This document shows positions 16,140-24,832 of a stretch of DNA of 64,000 nucleotides, in pieces. The notes beneath the pieces were generated by a model. The model saw nothing but the letters and a program-made list of their open reading frames with translations. It was not told the origin of the DNA and made no database searches. The translations under genes and the position numbers were made by a program. The stretch comes from Treponema denticola ATCC 35405 (GTDB lineage Bacteria > Spirochaetota > Spirochaetia > Treponematales > Treponemataceae). Position 1 is the stretch's first letter; each line of letters starts with the position of its first letter. The stretch lies in contig NC_002967.9 in the NCBI RefSeq assembly GCF_000008185.1, forward strand, positions 372,001 to 436,000. Direction: 5' to 3'.

Positions 16140-18329
16140 TTATACTTTAAATTTAGAAACCTCATTGGATAAATTTTCAATACTTGCTTTATTTTTCTGC
16201 GTAATGTCGCTTACTTCTTTGACTGCAATGGTAATTTGATCGGCTCCTGAAGCTATTTCGTTCATACTATCGGTGGTTTCGAGTGTTATTTCGGCAAGCT
16301 TTTGCATTTCCTGCCCAATTTGATTGCCGCCTTCAAGCATTTCGGCGGAGGCTGAGTCAATTTCGCTTGTTACGTCATTTATTCTTTTAATGGCATCAAG
16401 TACATGTTTTCCGTTTTCTTCCTGTTCTCGCATCACTTCCAAAATAGAATCTTCTTTTTCGGAGATTTGGCTGACCAAGTTGTATACATCGATAAAGGTC
16501 TTTTCCGCTCGAGAACCGGCTTCGGTAATGTCATGGATAATTTCAGTCGTCTCTTTTATAACAGCCGCAATTTGCTTTCCTTGCAAATTAGAACCTTCAG
16601 CAAGTTTTCTAATTTCGTCAGCGACAACGGCAAAGCCCTTACCGGATTCACCTGCATGGGCTGCCTCTATTGCGGCATTCATTGCCAAAAGGTTGGTTTG
16701 ACTCGCAATATTTTGAATGATTTGGCTCGCTTCAAGAAGAGAGGCCGATTTTTCGGCGATTTGCTTTACAATCTCATTTGCAGTTCTTGCCCCGTCTTTA
16801 CCGACCTTGGTTTGTCCGTAGACTGTTTTGATCAGTTCATTATTTTGGTCAAGCGTTTTAGCTATTTTAACGGTGTTTTCCGCCATGCGCGTAATGACCA
16901 CAGAAGATTCGTTGATACTTTCGGTCTGCATTTCGATACTTGAAACGAGCCGGCTAAGCCGTCCGTTGATTTGCTCCACAGTTGCAACGGTTTCGGTAAC
17001 GCCGGCAGCCTGCGACATAGCTTTTTCTTTTACGCCTTTGACGTTCTCTCCTATCTGTTTAATTGCGGCTGCCGTTTCTTCCATACTGCTCGACAGCTGA
17101 GACCCGATAGAGTTCATTTTATCGGCTTCATCTTTTAAAAGGCATATCATTGTATGATTATTTTCGATTGCGGTATTGAGGTTCATCATAATACGTCCGA
17201 CTTCGTTATTCTTTTTTACTGCCAGCCTGTCGGTAAGGTCACCCGATGCAATTTTGCCGAAAACGATTTCAAGCCGCTTAAAATAGCGTTTAAGAGCACC
17301 TGCAAAAATAAAGGCTAATGTAAAATACAGGACAAACATAAAAAGGCCGATAAGAATCATATTTTTTAAGAGTGTATAAAAAAGCGAAAGTATTTCGTTT
17401 TGTTCGATAAAAAGAGCTACTTTCCAATTAACTTCGGGAAGTGAAAAGACCGATACTTTCCATGTTTTTCCGTCAAGCATAATAAAAGCCGAACCCTCTT
17501 TCATTTTGTCTATTTCGTTAAAGGCAGGAATACCTGTTTCTTTTAATATTTTTAGATTGGAGTCTGCATGTTTTGGGTCGGCTAAAATTAATCCGTCGTT
17601 TTGCATAAGCATACAATAGCCCGTCTTGCCGATACGGATGCTGCTGACGCGTGAAGCCAAATCCGTAAGATTTAAGTCAAGACCTATACAGCCTAAAAAA
17701 GCACCCTCAGGATCTTTTATTGCCTGAGCCAATGCTACGACGGGGCTGCCGCCTGTTGATATTGTTGATATATATACCGGGGTTATTATGACCTCTCCGT
17801 TTGCGGCTGCTGCAGCCTTATACCAAGGTCTGGTGCGCGGGTCAAATCCTTGTTCATCTTCCTCTGATAACGAACTTACGAATCCTCCCCAGCGCGTGCC
17901 CATATATATTTCTTTAAACTCTTCATAGTTTTTGTCCATACGAACGAAGAGTGCTGTTATATCCTGTTCCGTTTTGCCGTTATGCGTATACACAATGTCT
18001 TTTCTTTCTCCTGTATAGTTATAAAGTGTTTCGTCGGCATTTTTTACGGTAGGGTTTTCCGCAAGCATAGTAACGGTATTTTTTCCGTTCCGGATAAAAA
18101 GGTTTATGGACCTCTCAATATTGGAAAATTGCTGTGCAGTAAATTCATCGAACTGGGCGATGTTCTTTTTATATAGTTGGAAGCCCACAACCGCACAAAT
18201 AACGGCTACGATTGAAATAATTGTTATTGTAATTGCCCGTAAAAGGCGTACAGTAATAGATGTCGATTTTTTTCTAATAGCGCCGTCCTTAGTTTTTTGG
18301 GTGGCGGGTAATGTAACTTTTTCTTTCAT
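16140..18329 (-). CDS. Methyl-accepting chemotaxis protein with double-Cache sensor
   Basis: An intact 729-residue chemoreceptor. It has an N-terminal helix near residues 30-55, then a periplasmic double-Cache sensor (about 56-315) with the family motif RTRPWYKAA and the GLDLNL strand. A second helix at about 320-345 is followed by HAMP and a long signalling hairpin with the tip [16 protein letters not shown], which binds CheA and CheW. Double-Cache sensors usually bind amino acids or other small organic ligands; the ligand here is unknown. The gene has its own promoter and is followed by a hairpin repeat and the broken paralogue at 13834-15987, apparently a tandem duplication that has since diverged. 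Confidence 0.95.
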   Translation of the reverse strand: MKEKVTLPATQKTKDGAIRKKSTSITVRLLRAITITIISIVAVICAVVGFQLYKKNIAQFDEFTAQQFSNIERSINLFIRNGKNTVTMLAENPTVKNADETLYNYTGERKDIVYTHNGKTEQDITALFVRMDKNYEEFKEIYMGTRWGGFVSSLSEEDEQGFDPRTRPWYKAAAAANGEVIITPVYISTISTGGSPVVALAQAIKDPEGAFLGCIGLDLNLTDLASRVSSIRIGKTGYCMLMQNDGLILADPKHADSNLKILKETGIPAFNEIDKMKEGSAFIMLDGKTWKVSVFSLPEVNWKVALFIEQNEILSLFYTLLKNMILIGLFMFVLYFTLAFIFAGALKRYFKRLEIVFGKIASGDLTDRLAVKKNNEVGRIMMNLNTAIENNHTMICLLKDEADKMNSIGSQLSSSMEETAAAIKQIGENVKGVKEKAMSQAAGVTETVATVEQINGRLSRLVSSIEMQTESINESSVVITRMAENTVKIAKTLDQNNELIKTVYGQTKVGKDGARTANEIVKQIAEKSASLLEASQIIQNIASQTNLLAMNAAIEAAHAGESGKGFAVVADEIRKLAEGSNLQGKQIAAVIKETTEIIHDITEAGSRAEKTFIDVYNLVSQISEKEDSILEVMREQEENGKHVLDAIKRINDVTSEIDSASAEMLEGGNQIGQEMQKLAEITLETTDSMNEIASGADQITIAVKEVSDITQKNKASIENLSNEVSKFKV

Positions 18330-18349
18330 TTTATCAAATCCTTTTTTCT

Positions 18350-18377
18350 ATTATATAGAATACATTAATTATATCAA
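18350..18377 (-). promoter_or_regulatory. Promoter of the chemoreceptor gene
   Basis: Minus strand TTGATA (18372-18377) and TATAAT (18350-18355) with a 16-base spacer, followed by an AGGA ribosome site before the ATG at 18329. It resembles a housekeeping promoter rather than the flagellar sigma-28 type. Confidence 0.65.
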
Positions 18378-18501
18378 GATTTTTATTTTTCAGCAAGCCT
18401 CTTAAAGCGGGTTGATATTGTGTTTAAGTCAAGAAGAGGAAAGAAAATCTTTGCCATAGGAATATGGGCCGCCACATTACATCTATGAATAAATTATAAA
18501 A

Positions 18502-18566
18502 TATTCATTGACATAAAATAAATATTTTGCTATACTAGCAATGAATAAAAGAAAGAATATTCATTG
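18502..18566 (+). promoter_or_regulatory. TetR-operon promoter flanked by three operator half-sites
   Basis: TTGACA (18508-18513) and TATACT (18531-18536) have an exact 17-base spacer. The sequence TATTCATTG occurs at 18502-18510 (overlapping the -35) and at 18558-18566, and its reverse complement CAATGAATA at 18539-18547. The three half-sites bracket the promoter and the expected transcript start. The second and third form an inverted repeat with 10-bp arms. This is a classic autorepressor layout for the TetR-family gene just downstream. Confidence 0.85.
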
Positions 18567-18596
18567 CAACATAAAGTGAAGACTGAGGAGCGGATG

Positions 18597-19193
18597 ATGG
18601 CAAAAGCATTTACCGAACAAGAAAGAATCAAAATAAAAGAAAAGATATTGGAAGCGGCACTGGAGCTATTTCACGATAAGGGGACGAAGGCGCTGAGTAT
18701 AGCTGAATTGACGAAGCGGGCAGGTATTGCGCAGGGAAGCTTTTATAATTTTTGGAAAGATAAAGAGGCCTTGATTATGGAACTCATTGCATACCGATCA
18801 AGCCAAAAATTAAATTATATTGAAAAAAAATTTTCGAATTCTCTCTCCGATCCGGCAAAATTTCTTACCGACATAATATACCGATACTCGGTTGATCTTA
18901 TGGTAAAAATGCAAAAGCAGCCTGTGTATGAAGATGCCTTCAAAATACTTGAAGCAAAAAATCGGAATGAAGTTCATAGGATTGAAAGTCTATATGATGA
19001 CTTTTTAACGAAGCTCATAGAATATTGGGAGCAAAACGGTTCGATTAAGCGGGCAGATAAAAAAGGCTTATTGAATGCGTTTAGCGGGAGTTTTTTATTA
19101 TGTTCTCATTATTATCAATTTGATAAAGAGTATTTTAATGAAATGCTGCTGACATTTATATCCGGAATAGTAAATAAGTATATAGAAAAATAA
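18597..19193 (+). CDS. TetR/AcrR family regulator of the efflux/phosphotransferase operon
   Basis: A 198-residue TetR-type repressor. The helix-turn-helix spans about residues 24-50 (SIAELTKRAGIAQGSFYNFWKDK); the remainder is a helical ligand domain. I start at ATG 18597, six bases after GAGGAG; the frame also opens at 18564, but that lies inside the third operator half-site. The next gene, a rifampicin-phosphotransferase-like enzyme, starts 39 bases after this stop, and a MATE pump follows. I infer that it senses a toxic small molecule and controls all three genes through the half-sites upstream. Confidence 0.93.
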   Translation: MAKAFTEQERIKIKEKILEAALELFHDKGTKALSIAELTKRAGIAQGSFYNFWKDKEALIMELIAYRSSQKLNYIEKKFSNSLSDPAKFLTDIIYRYSVDLMVKMQKQPVYEDAFKILEAKNRNEVHRIESLYDDFLTKLIEYWEQNGSIKRADKKGLLNAFSGSFLLCSHYYQFDKEYFNEMLLTFISGIVNKYIEK

Positions 19194-19232
19194 CGGTATA
19201 GTTTTGAAAATTTTAATTATGGAGGAGCAAAA

Positions 19233-21710
19233 ATGATACTTGATTTTGCACAAATACATAAAGATGACATATTAAGGGCCGGTGGCAAGGGCGCTAACCT
19301 TGGAGAGATGACTGCTGCGGGAATAAATGTTCCGAAAGGATTTGTCATTACCGCAGAGGCGTATCGGGAATTTTTAAAAGAGAACAAAATAGACGAAATC
19401 ATCTCACGCACTCTTGTAGAAAAGCAAACGGATGAACAGGCTTTATTATCCGCCGCCGGAGAGTTTCGAAAAAAAATTATAGCAGGACATTTTCCCATTC
19501 AACTGGAAAAAGAGATAAGAAAGAAATACGCTGAACTCGGAGAATCGGCGAGAGTTGCGGTGCGCTCATCGGCAACGGCGGAAGATTTACCCGATGCGAG
19601 TTTTGCAGGTCAGCAGGAAACATATTTAAATGTGCAAGGCATAGAGGATGTATTGATTTACATACGTCATTGCTACGCTTCACTGTGGGGAGACAGGGCG
19701 GTAAGCTATCGTTTTAATCAGGGATATAATCAAAGTACTGTTGCGATTGCCGTTGTCATTCAGGAAATGGTAGAAAGCGAAAAAGCCGGCGTTTTGTTTA
19801 CGCTTAATCCGGTAACGCAAAACAAAGATGAAATGCAAATCAATGCAAGTTACGGATTGGGTGAGAGTGTTGTAAGCGGACGCGTAACGGCGGATAATTA
19901 TATTGTAAACAAGTCGGGTGATATTATTGAAATAAATATCGGAAGTAAAGAAACGCAAATTGTTTATGGCGATAAGAATACAAAAGAAGAATCGGTAAGC
20001 GAAGCAAAAAGAACAGCTCGGGCATTGAATGATGTCGAGATTGCCGGTCTTGTAAAAGCCGGATTAAAAATAGAAAAGCATTACGGTATGCCGATGGATA
20101 TTGAATGGGCAATACGAAAGAACGAAATATATATTTTACAGGCACGCGCAATAACAACCTTAAAAAACAATGATGATGAGAAGCAGGTTCAGGAATATAT
20201 CAAAGGTAGCAAATTAACACGAATGATGAAAGAAAATATGGCTTTTCAGTTTGAAAAAATGCCCTTTGCATACCGTGCGCTGGACTTTGATTATATGATA
20301 GCGATTAATGACCAAAAAGCACGGATATTTGCGGAAGGCGGTCTTGTTTTTGATTCAAATCCTGAAATTGATGATGACGGTATTCAGACTCTTCCGAAAA
20401 ATAGAAAAGGTTTCACCCTGCGTATTTTTCATATATTTAAAATAATACGCATGCTTAAAAACTTTGACTATTGTTCTGAAGTATGTAAAAAGTTTATGGC
20501 GCATTATGAAAAAGAAATAGAGCATATTAAAACCTTAGACTTTCAAAATATGAGTTTGGCGGAATGCAGTAAATTCATGGAACAAAGTTATGAGCTTATT
20601 CAACAGCTTGTTTATGACAGGTTTAAATACGCCTTGTTTCCGTCTTTTTTTATGAGTAAAAAATTCACAAAAATAATTAAACGAGTAGATAAAAACTGTT
20701 CCGCATTTGATTTTTATTGGGAACTCAATAATAAAACGGCTGTCGTTGCAAACGATATTTCACGCATAGCCGATGAGATAAAGAAAAATGCTGTTCTAAC
20801 AGAAGCCGTACTCTCAGGAGAAAAATTTAAAACCCTGTGTGCCGGCTTTCCCGAATTTAAACGGGTTGCAGATGATTTTATAAATCGCAACGGTTTTAAG
20901 TCGGATTACAATTGTTATTGCATTGAAGCAAAAACATTTATCGAAGATCCCGACAGGCTTGTCAATATTATACGCCCGCTTTTAAATACCCCTGATACAT
21001 CCGATCAAAATTTTCATAATAACGAGAATAGAAATTATACGAGTTTAATGCAGAACTTACAGCGTCTTTATGGAAACAAATATCCTCGTATAGAAAAGGA
21101 CATACAGCACTTTCGGTATTTTCATGTTGTCCGCGAAGAATCACAATATTTGTGGGAAGCTGTCTTTTATTATGTCAGGCAATGTGTAAGACGGATAAAT
21201 ATTCTTTTATTAAACAGCGAAGATTATAAACACGGAATTGTAAATCTTTTTCATCGTGAATTAATGGAAGTGCTTAAAGCCGGCCGGCTAACCGATGTCT
21301 ATAAAGAAAAAATAAGAAGACGAAATGAAAAATTTCCGCTTGCGGAAAAAGTTTGGGAAGCATCAAAATTACTTGTGTTTGATTCAAGAGGCGATGAGCT
21401 GAAAGGAGTAAGCGGAAGTCCGGGGACTGTTGTAGGAAAAGCGTGTCTTATCCGCAAGCCTGAAGAATTTTATAAAATGCAAAAAGGTGATGTACTTGTT
21501 TGTCATCTTACCGATCCCGAATGGACTCCGCTTTTTAAACTTGCAAGTGCTGTCGTCGCAGATACCGGTTCCGCGTTAAGTCATGCTGCGATTGTCGCTC
21601 GGGAATTTAATATACCGGCAGTATTGGGTGTAGGTTTTGCCACCGCAAAATTTAAGGACGGCGACCTTATCACCGTTGACGGAAACAAAGGCGAAGTGCG
21701 GAGTTGTTGA
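19233..21710 (+). CDS. Rifampicin phosphotransferase-like / PEP-synthase-related enzyme
   Basis: An 825-residue phosphotransferase. Residues 1-320 form the ATP-grasp domain of the PEP/pyruvate-dikinase family (GGKGANLGEM, AVRSSATAEDLPDASFAGQQET, QARAITTL). A long central part is specific to this type. The C-terminal swivelling domain carries the phosphohistidine H784 in TGSALSHAAIVARE. It ends there and lacks the PEP-binding barrel of true PEP synthase, so it cannot simply make PEP. The order ATP-grasp, substrate domain, histidine domain is that of rifampicin phosphotransferase (about 865 residues), which inactivates the drug by phosphorylation. The setting, TetR upstream and MATE pump downstream, supports detoxification. 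The actual substrate is unknown. Confidence 0.8.
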   Translation: MILDFAQIHKDDILRAGGKGANLGEMTAAGINVPKGFVITAEAYREFLKENKIDEIISRTLVEKQTDEQALLSAAGEFRKKIIAGHFPIQLEKEIRKKYAELGESARVAVRSSATAEDLPDASFAGQQETYLNVQGIEDVLIYIRHCYASLWGDRAVSYRFNQGYNQSTVAIAVVIQEMVESEKAGVLFTLNPVTQNKDEMQINASYGLGESVVSGRVTADNYIVNKSGDIIEINIGSKETQIVYGDKNTKEESVSEAKRTARALNDVEIAGLVKAGLKIEKHYGMPMDIEWAIRKNEIYILQARAITTLKNNDDEKQVQEYIKGSKLTRMMKENMAFQFEKMPFAYRALDFDYMIAINDQKARIFAEGGLVFDSNPEIDDDGIQTLPKNRKGFTLRIFHIFKIIRMLKNFDYCSEVCKKFMAHYEKEIEHIKTLDFQNMSLAECSKFMEQSYELIQQLVYDRFKYALFPSFFMSKKFTKIIKRVDKNCSAFDFYWELNNKTAVVANDISRIADEIKKNAVLTEAVLSGEKFKTLCAGFPEFKRVADDFINRNGFKSDYNCYCIEAKTFIEDPDRLVNIIRPLLNTPDTSDQNFHNNENRNYTSLMQNLQRLYGNKYPRIEKDIQHFRYFHVVREESQYLWEAVFYYVRQCVRRINILLLNSEDYKHGIVNLFHRELMEVLKAGRLTDVYKEKIRRRNEKFPLAEKVWEASKLLVFDSRGDELKGVSGSPGTVVGKACLIRKPEEFYKMQKGDVLVCHLTDPEWTPLFKLASAVVADTGSALSHAAIVAREFNIPAVLGVGFATAKFKDGDLITVDGNKGEVRSC

Positions 21711-21711
21711 G

Positions 21712-23079
21712 ATGGATTCAAAAGAGCTGAGACGATTTAACATTTTAACAAAACCGATTTTTCCGCTGTTAGTTAAAACTTCAATTCCGACAATAATCGG
21801 AATGTTGATCAGCGTTATATACAATTTGACCGATACTTTTTTTGTCGGCCGCTTAAATAACAGAGCGATGATTGCGGCAATTGGTATTGTGTTTAGTTTT
21901 GTCAGCATTATTCAAGCAATCGGTTTTTGGTTCGGTTACGGCAGCGGTAATGCAATGTCAAAAAAAATCGGAGAACAAGACTATGCGGAAGCGGAAACCA
22001 TTTCCTCGGTAGGAATTGTTTTTGCAATTATAATAGGTATTCTGATCGCAATCGGAGCAAGTATTTTTATTCTACCGCTTTCAAAATTCATCGGCGGAAG
22101 TGCATCTCAAGATGTTCTCACATTTACAGTGCAGTATTTAAGGATTATTATTATCAGCATTCCGTTCAGTTTATATGCACTGACTGTTTATAATCAGCTG
22201 CGTCTTTGCGGAAATGTACGCGACGGAATGGTCGGGCTGCTTTCGGGAATGCTCAGCAATATGGTGCTTGATCCCGTATTGATGTTTATTTTTAAGCAGG
22301 GATTTATCGGCGCAGGCTATGCAACGCTAATCGGTCAGATTATCGGATGTATTGTGTTGACGCTCTTAGCAAAAAGGCACGAGAGTATTTCGTTCAATCT
22401 AAAAAAAGTTCAATACAGCAAAGAGCGTATGTATCATATTCTTGCAGGCGGTATGCCCAATTTTTCGCGGCAGGCAATTACCTCCGCCGCATTGGTTTTA
22501 CTTAATGTTAAAGCGGCACAATACGGAGAAAGCATGATAGCGGCTTTAACGGTAAGTTCAAGAGTTGCCGCTTTGGCTTATATGATTATGATCGGGTGGG
22601 GGCAAGGCTTTCAACCGATTTGTGCAATGAATTACGGTGCCAAACAATACTCAAGAGTAAAAAAAGCTTTTATTACTACGGTTTTAATCGGAACAATTTT
22701 TTTAACGGCCGCCTCAATAATTTTATTTCTCTTTGCCGAACAATGTATCGGAGTTATGTCTAAGGATGATGAGGTAATTTTTGCCGGAATTAAAATACTG
22801 AGAATGCAATGCTTTTCGCTGCCGCTTTTAAGCTTTTTTGCCGTGAGCAGTATGTTCATGCAGAACATCGGTCATTATTTTTCATCCCTTCTCATATCGA
22901 TTTCACGGCAAGGCTTTTTTTATTTACCGCTCTTATATATTCTGCCCGCCCTATACGGAAAGACCGGCATTTACCTGCTGCAGCCTTTCTCCGATGTTTT
23001 GTCGTTTTTGTTTGCCGTTGCGGTAGTGTACAGGTGGTACTCGTCCGGGGCGTTCAGTTCAGCTTTAAATGCAGGATAA
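21712..23079 (+). CDS. MATE family efflux transporter
   Basis: A second MATE-type antiporter, 455 residues, 12 predicted helices. The conserved blocks are TDTFFVGRLN, GSGNAMSKKIGEQD and IGWGQGFQPICAMNYGA. The ATG sits one base after the TGA of the preceding gene, so translation is coupled; the frame opens further upstream at 21637, but that overlap is implausibly long. It is the last gene of the TetR - phosphotransferase - pump operon and presumably exports the same compound class, or its phosphorylated form. It resembles the pump at 1-1143 in family only. Confidence 0.93.
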   Translation: MDSKELRRFNILTKPIFPLLVKTSIPTIIGMLISVIYNLTDTFFVGRLNNRAMIAAIGIVFSFVSIIQAIGFWFGYGSGNAMSKKIGEQDYAEAETISSVGIVFAIIIGILIAIGASIFILPLSKFIGGSASQDVLTFTVQYLRIIIISIPFSLYALTVYNQLRLCGNVRDGMVGLLSGMLSNMVLDPVLMFIFKQGFIGAGYATLIGQIIGCIVLTLLAKRHESISFNLKKVQYSKERMYHILAGGMPNFSRQAITSAALVLLNVKAAQYGESMIAALTVSSRVAALAYMIMIGWGQGFQPICAMNYGAKQYSRVKKAFITTVLIGTIFLTAASIILFLFAEQCIGVMSKDDEVIFAGIKILRMQCFSLPLLSFFAVSSMFMQNIGHYFSSLLISISRQGFFYLPLLYILPALYGKTGIYLLQPFSDVLSFLFAVAVVYRWYSSGAFSSALNAG

Positions 23080-23140
23080 ACGAAACCTTTAAATGCAGAG
23101 TAATCGTAATAAACGAAATTCTCGATAAAAATAGTTTGGG

Positions 23141-24088
23141 TTAATTCATCTCGGTAAAAGCTTCTTTAAGCCGTTTTGCGCTTGCTTCCAATGCTGCCTG
23201 TTCATCAGCGGGAAGATCGCTTTCTATAACCCGTTCCGCACCGCTGCGTCCAACAATGCAGGGAACGCTCAAGCATACGTCTTTAAGTCCGAACTCTCCA
23301 TCCAAGGTCATCGATACGGACAAAATGCTGTGCTCGTTGCGCAAAATGGCGCCGGCTATTCTCGTCAGGGCTAAGCCGACGGCAAAATAAGTAGAGCCTT
23401 TGTAGTCGATAATGTGGTAAGCGGAATTCCGTACTTCTTCCAGAATTTTTGCTTTATCGAAGTGCGGGCCTGAGCTGCACACACCGCCTGAACAATATTC
23501 GTCGATGCGCCGTCCTGCAACGGATGTCATCGACCAAGCCGCAAATTCGCTGTCGCCGTGTTCTCCCAAAATATAACCGTGAATGTTGCGCGCATCGACA
23601 CCGCACTCTTTGCTAAGAGTGTAGCGGAAACGTGCAGTGTCCAAAACCGTACCGGAACCGATAACTCTTCCGCGCTCCCATCCGGAAGCCTTGAGCGCCG
23701 CCCGAGTTAAAATATCAACGGGATTGCTCACAATCAGCATAACGCCGCTGCAGCCGCTTTCCGCAATGTCCTTTGCAATGCCGGTGATAATGGATGCATT
23801 GCGTTTCAGCAAATCTATGCGCGTTTCCCCGCTCTGTTGTTTTGCTCCCGCCGTAACCACAACGATGTCGCTGTCGGCATAATCGGTTTTATCGCCCGCG
23901 TGTATGTCGACTTGCGGTAAAAAAGGCAGACCCTGTACAAGGTCGAGAGCTTGTCCTTCGGCAAAATTTTTATTCATATCGGTTATTGCAATTTCATCCG
24001 CATAACCGCTTTGAGCCAATGCGTAGGCAAAGGTTGAACCGACCGCACCTGCTCCCACAACGGTAACTTTGCGTTTCTTTTCATCCAT
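23141..24088 (-). CDS. ldh: L-lactate dehydrogenase
   Basis: Interconverts pyruvate and L-lactate with NADH; a fermentative cytosolic enzyme. It has 315 residues. The NAD-binding loop is GAGAVGS; the specificity residue is Q84 in KQQSGETR, which marks lactate rather than malate dehydrogenase. The catalytic pair is H177 in GEHGDSE and D150 in TVLDTARFR, with R90 and R153 as substrate arginines. It has a strong AAAGGAGGT ribosome site and an apparent promoter. This gene and the next two are clearly richer in G+C than the surrounding genome, which suggests acquisition from a higher-GC bacterium, perhaps another treponeme. Confidence 0.95.
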   Translation of the reverse strand: MDEKKRKVTVVGAGAVGSTFAYALAQSGYADEIAITDMNKNFAEGQALDLVQGLPFLPQVDIHAGDKTDYADSDIVVVTAGAKQQSGETRIDLLKRNASIITGIAKDIAESGCSGVMLIVSNPVDILTRAALKASGWERGRVIGSGTVLDTARFRYTLSKECGVDARNIHGYILGEHGDSEFAAWSMTSVAGRRIDEYCSGGVCSSGPHFDKAKILEEVRNSAYHIIDYKGSTYFAVGLALTRIAGAILRNEHSILSVSMTLDGEFGLKDVCLSVPCIVGRSGAERVIESDLPADEQAALEASAKRLKEAFTEMN

Positions 24089-24094
24089 AGGATT

Positions 24095-24135
24095 ACCTCC
24101 TTTTAAAAAATACTGAAATGCATACGTTTAGGCAA
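24095..24135 (-). promoter_or_regulatory. ldh promoter and strong ribosome-binding site
   Basis: Minus strand TTGCCT (24130-24135) and TATTTT (24107-24112) with a 17-base spacer. The near-perfect Shine-Dalgarno AAAGGAGGT (24095-24103) follows close behind, so the leader is short. Confidence 0.55.
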
Positions 24136-24250
24136 GGGGATTGTACAGAAGAATTCACGAACCTTAACAATGGCAAGAAGAACGAAATAAGGCAAAATTA
24201 TCATAAAAAGATTGTTATGCAAGGCGGAGAAAGTAACCCGGCTTTTACAC

Positions 24251-24279
24251 TAGACAATTTATAAAAAAACTACTAAAAT
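24251..24279 (+). promoter_or_regulatory. Promoter of the rpiB-type gene
   Basis: TAGACA (24251-24256) and TAAAAT (24274-24279), 17 bases apart, lie about 70 bases before the ATG at 24347. The spacing is ideal and the -10 is one base off consensus. Confidence 0.55.
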
Positions 24280-24346
24280 AATTATGGGTGCTAAAAAAAT
24301 AGTTTTTTATAAGTGCCCTATATTTTTATATAAAGGGAGTGCGCAT

Positions 24347-24799
24347 ATGAAAATCGGATTTGGAAGCGATCATTCGGGAGTCGCATTAAAACATATTTTA
24401 ATGGAACACGTTCGCAATAAAGGATACGAATGCGTTGATTACGGTGCGGCGGATTCGAAGGTTCCGGCAAACTATGCCGAATTCGGCTTAAAGGTTGCCG
24501 AAGCGATTAAATCGCAGGAAGTTGAAAAAGGCGTTATGGTGTGCGGATCGGGCGTCGGCATTTCTCTTGCCGCAAACAAGGTTCCGGGAGTGAGGGCTGC
24601 GGCGTGCAGCGAACCGTGTACGGCAAAGCTCGCCGTCGAACACAGCGACATAAACGCTGTCGCCATGGGCGTATGCATCGTCGGACCCGAAGAAGCAAAA
24701 ATGATTGTCGACGCCTTTCTCGATGCCCGCTTTGAAGGCGGCGTTTACACGGAACGGGTCGACACCCTTTCCGCTATAGAAAGAAAATACGGTAAATAA
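24347..24799 (+). CDS. rpiB: Ribose-5-phosphate isomerase B / LacAB family sugar-phosphate isomerase
   Basis: A 150-residue cytosolic isomerase of the RpiB/LacAB family, which interconverts ribose 5-phosphate and ribulose 5-phosphate (LacAB members act on galactose 6-phosphate). The N-terminal FGSDHSGVALK, the catalytic-cysteine loop VCGSGVGISLAANK and the C-terminal phosphate region fit RpiB. The family often has a second conserved block NDANVLALG; here it reads SDINAVAMG, a mild divergence. I start at ATG 24347, 7 bases after AGGGAG, not at 24284, where no ribosome site exists. The gene is GC-rich and ends at a strong terminator. Confidence 0.88.
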   Translation: MKIGFGSDHSGVALKHILMEHVRNKGYECVDYGAADSKVPANYAEFGLKVAEAIKSQEVEKGVMVCGSGVGISLAANKVPGVRAAACSEPCTAKLAVEHSDINAVAMGVCIVGPEEAKMIVDAFLDARFEGGVYTERVDTLSAIERKYGK

Positions 24800-24804
24800 A
24801 CGCG

Positions 24805-24825
24805 GCCGCCGAATCGGCGGCTTTT
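24805..24825 (+). terminator. Rho-independent terminator after rpiB
   Basis: A GC-only 7-bp stem, GCCGCCG (24805-24811) and CGGCGGC (24815-24821), with a 3-base loop and a TTTT tail. It lies between the convergent genes rpiB and the fusion gene. Confidence 0.75.
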
Positions 24826-24832
24826 GCGGGCT

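Noticed and set aside
16404-16943. Open 179-residue frame on the plus strand inside the chemoreceptor gene
   Set aside because: It lies wholly antisense to a conserved receptor, has no ribosome site and resembles no protein family; it is a by-product of the other strand's codon use.
19233-21710. Calling this gene PEP synthase (ppsA)
   Set aside because: The C-terminal PEP-binding barrel with its conserved cysteine is absent; the chain ends directly after the phosphohistidine domain.
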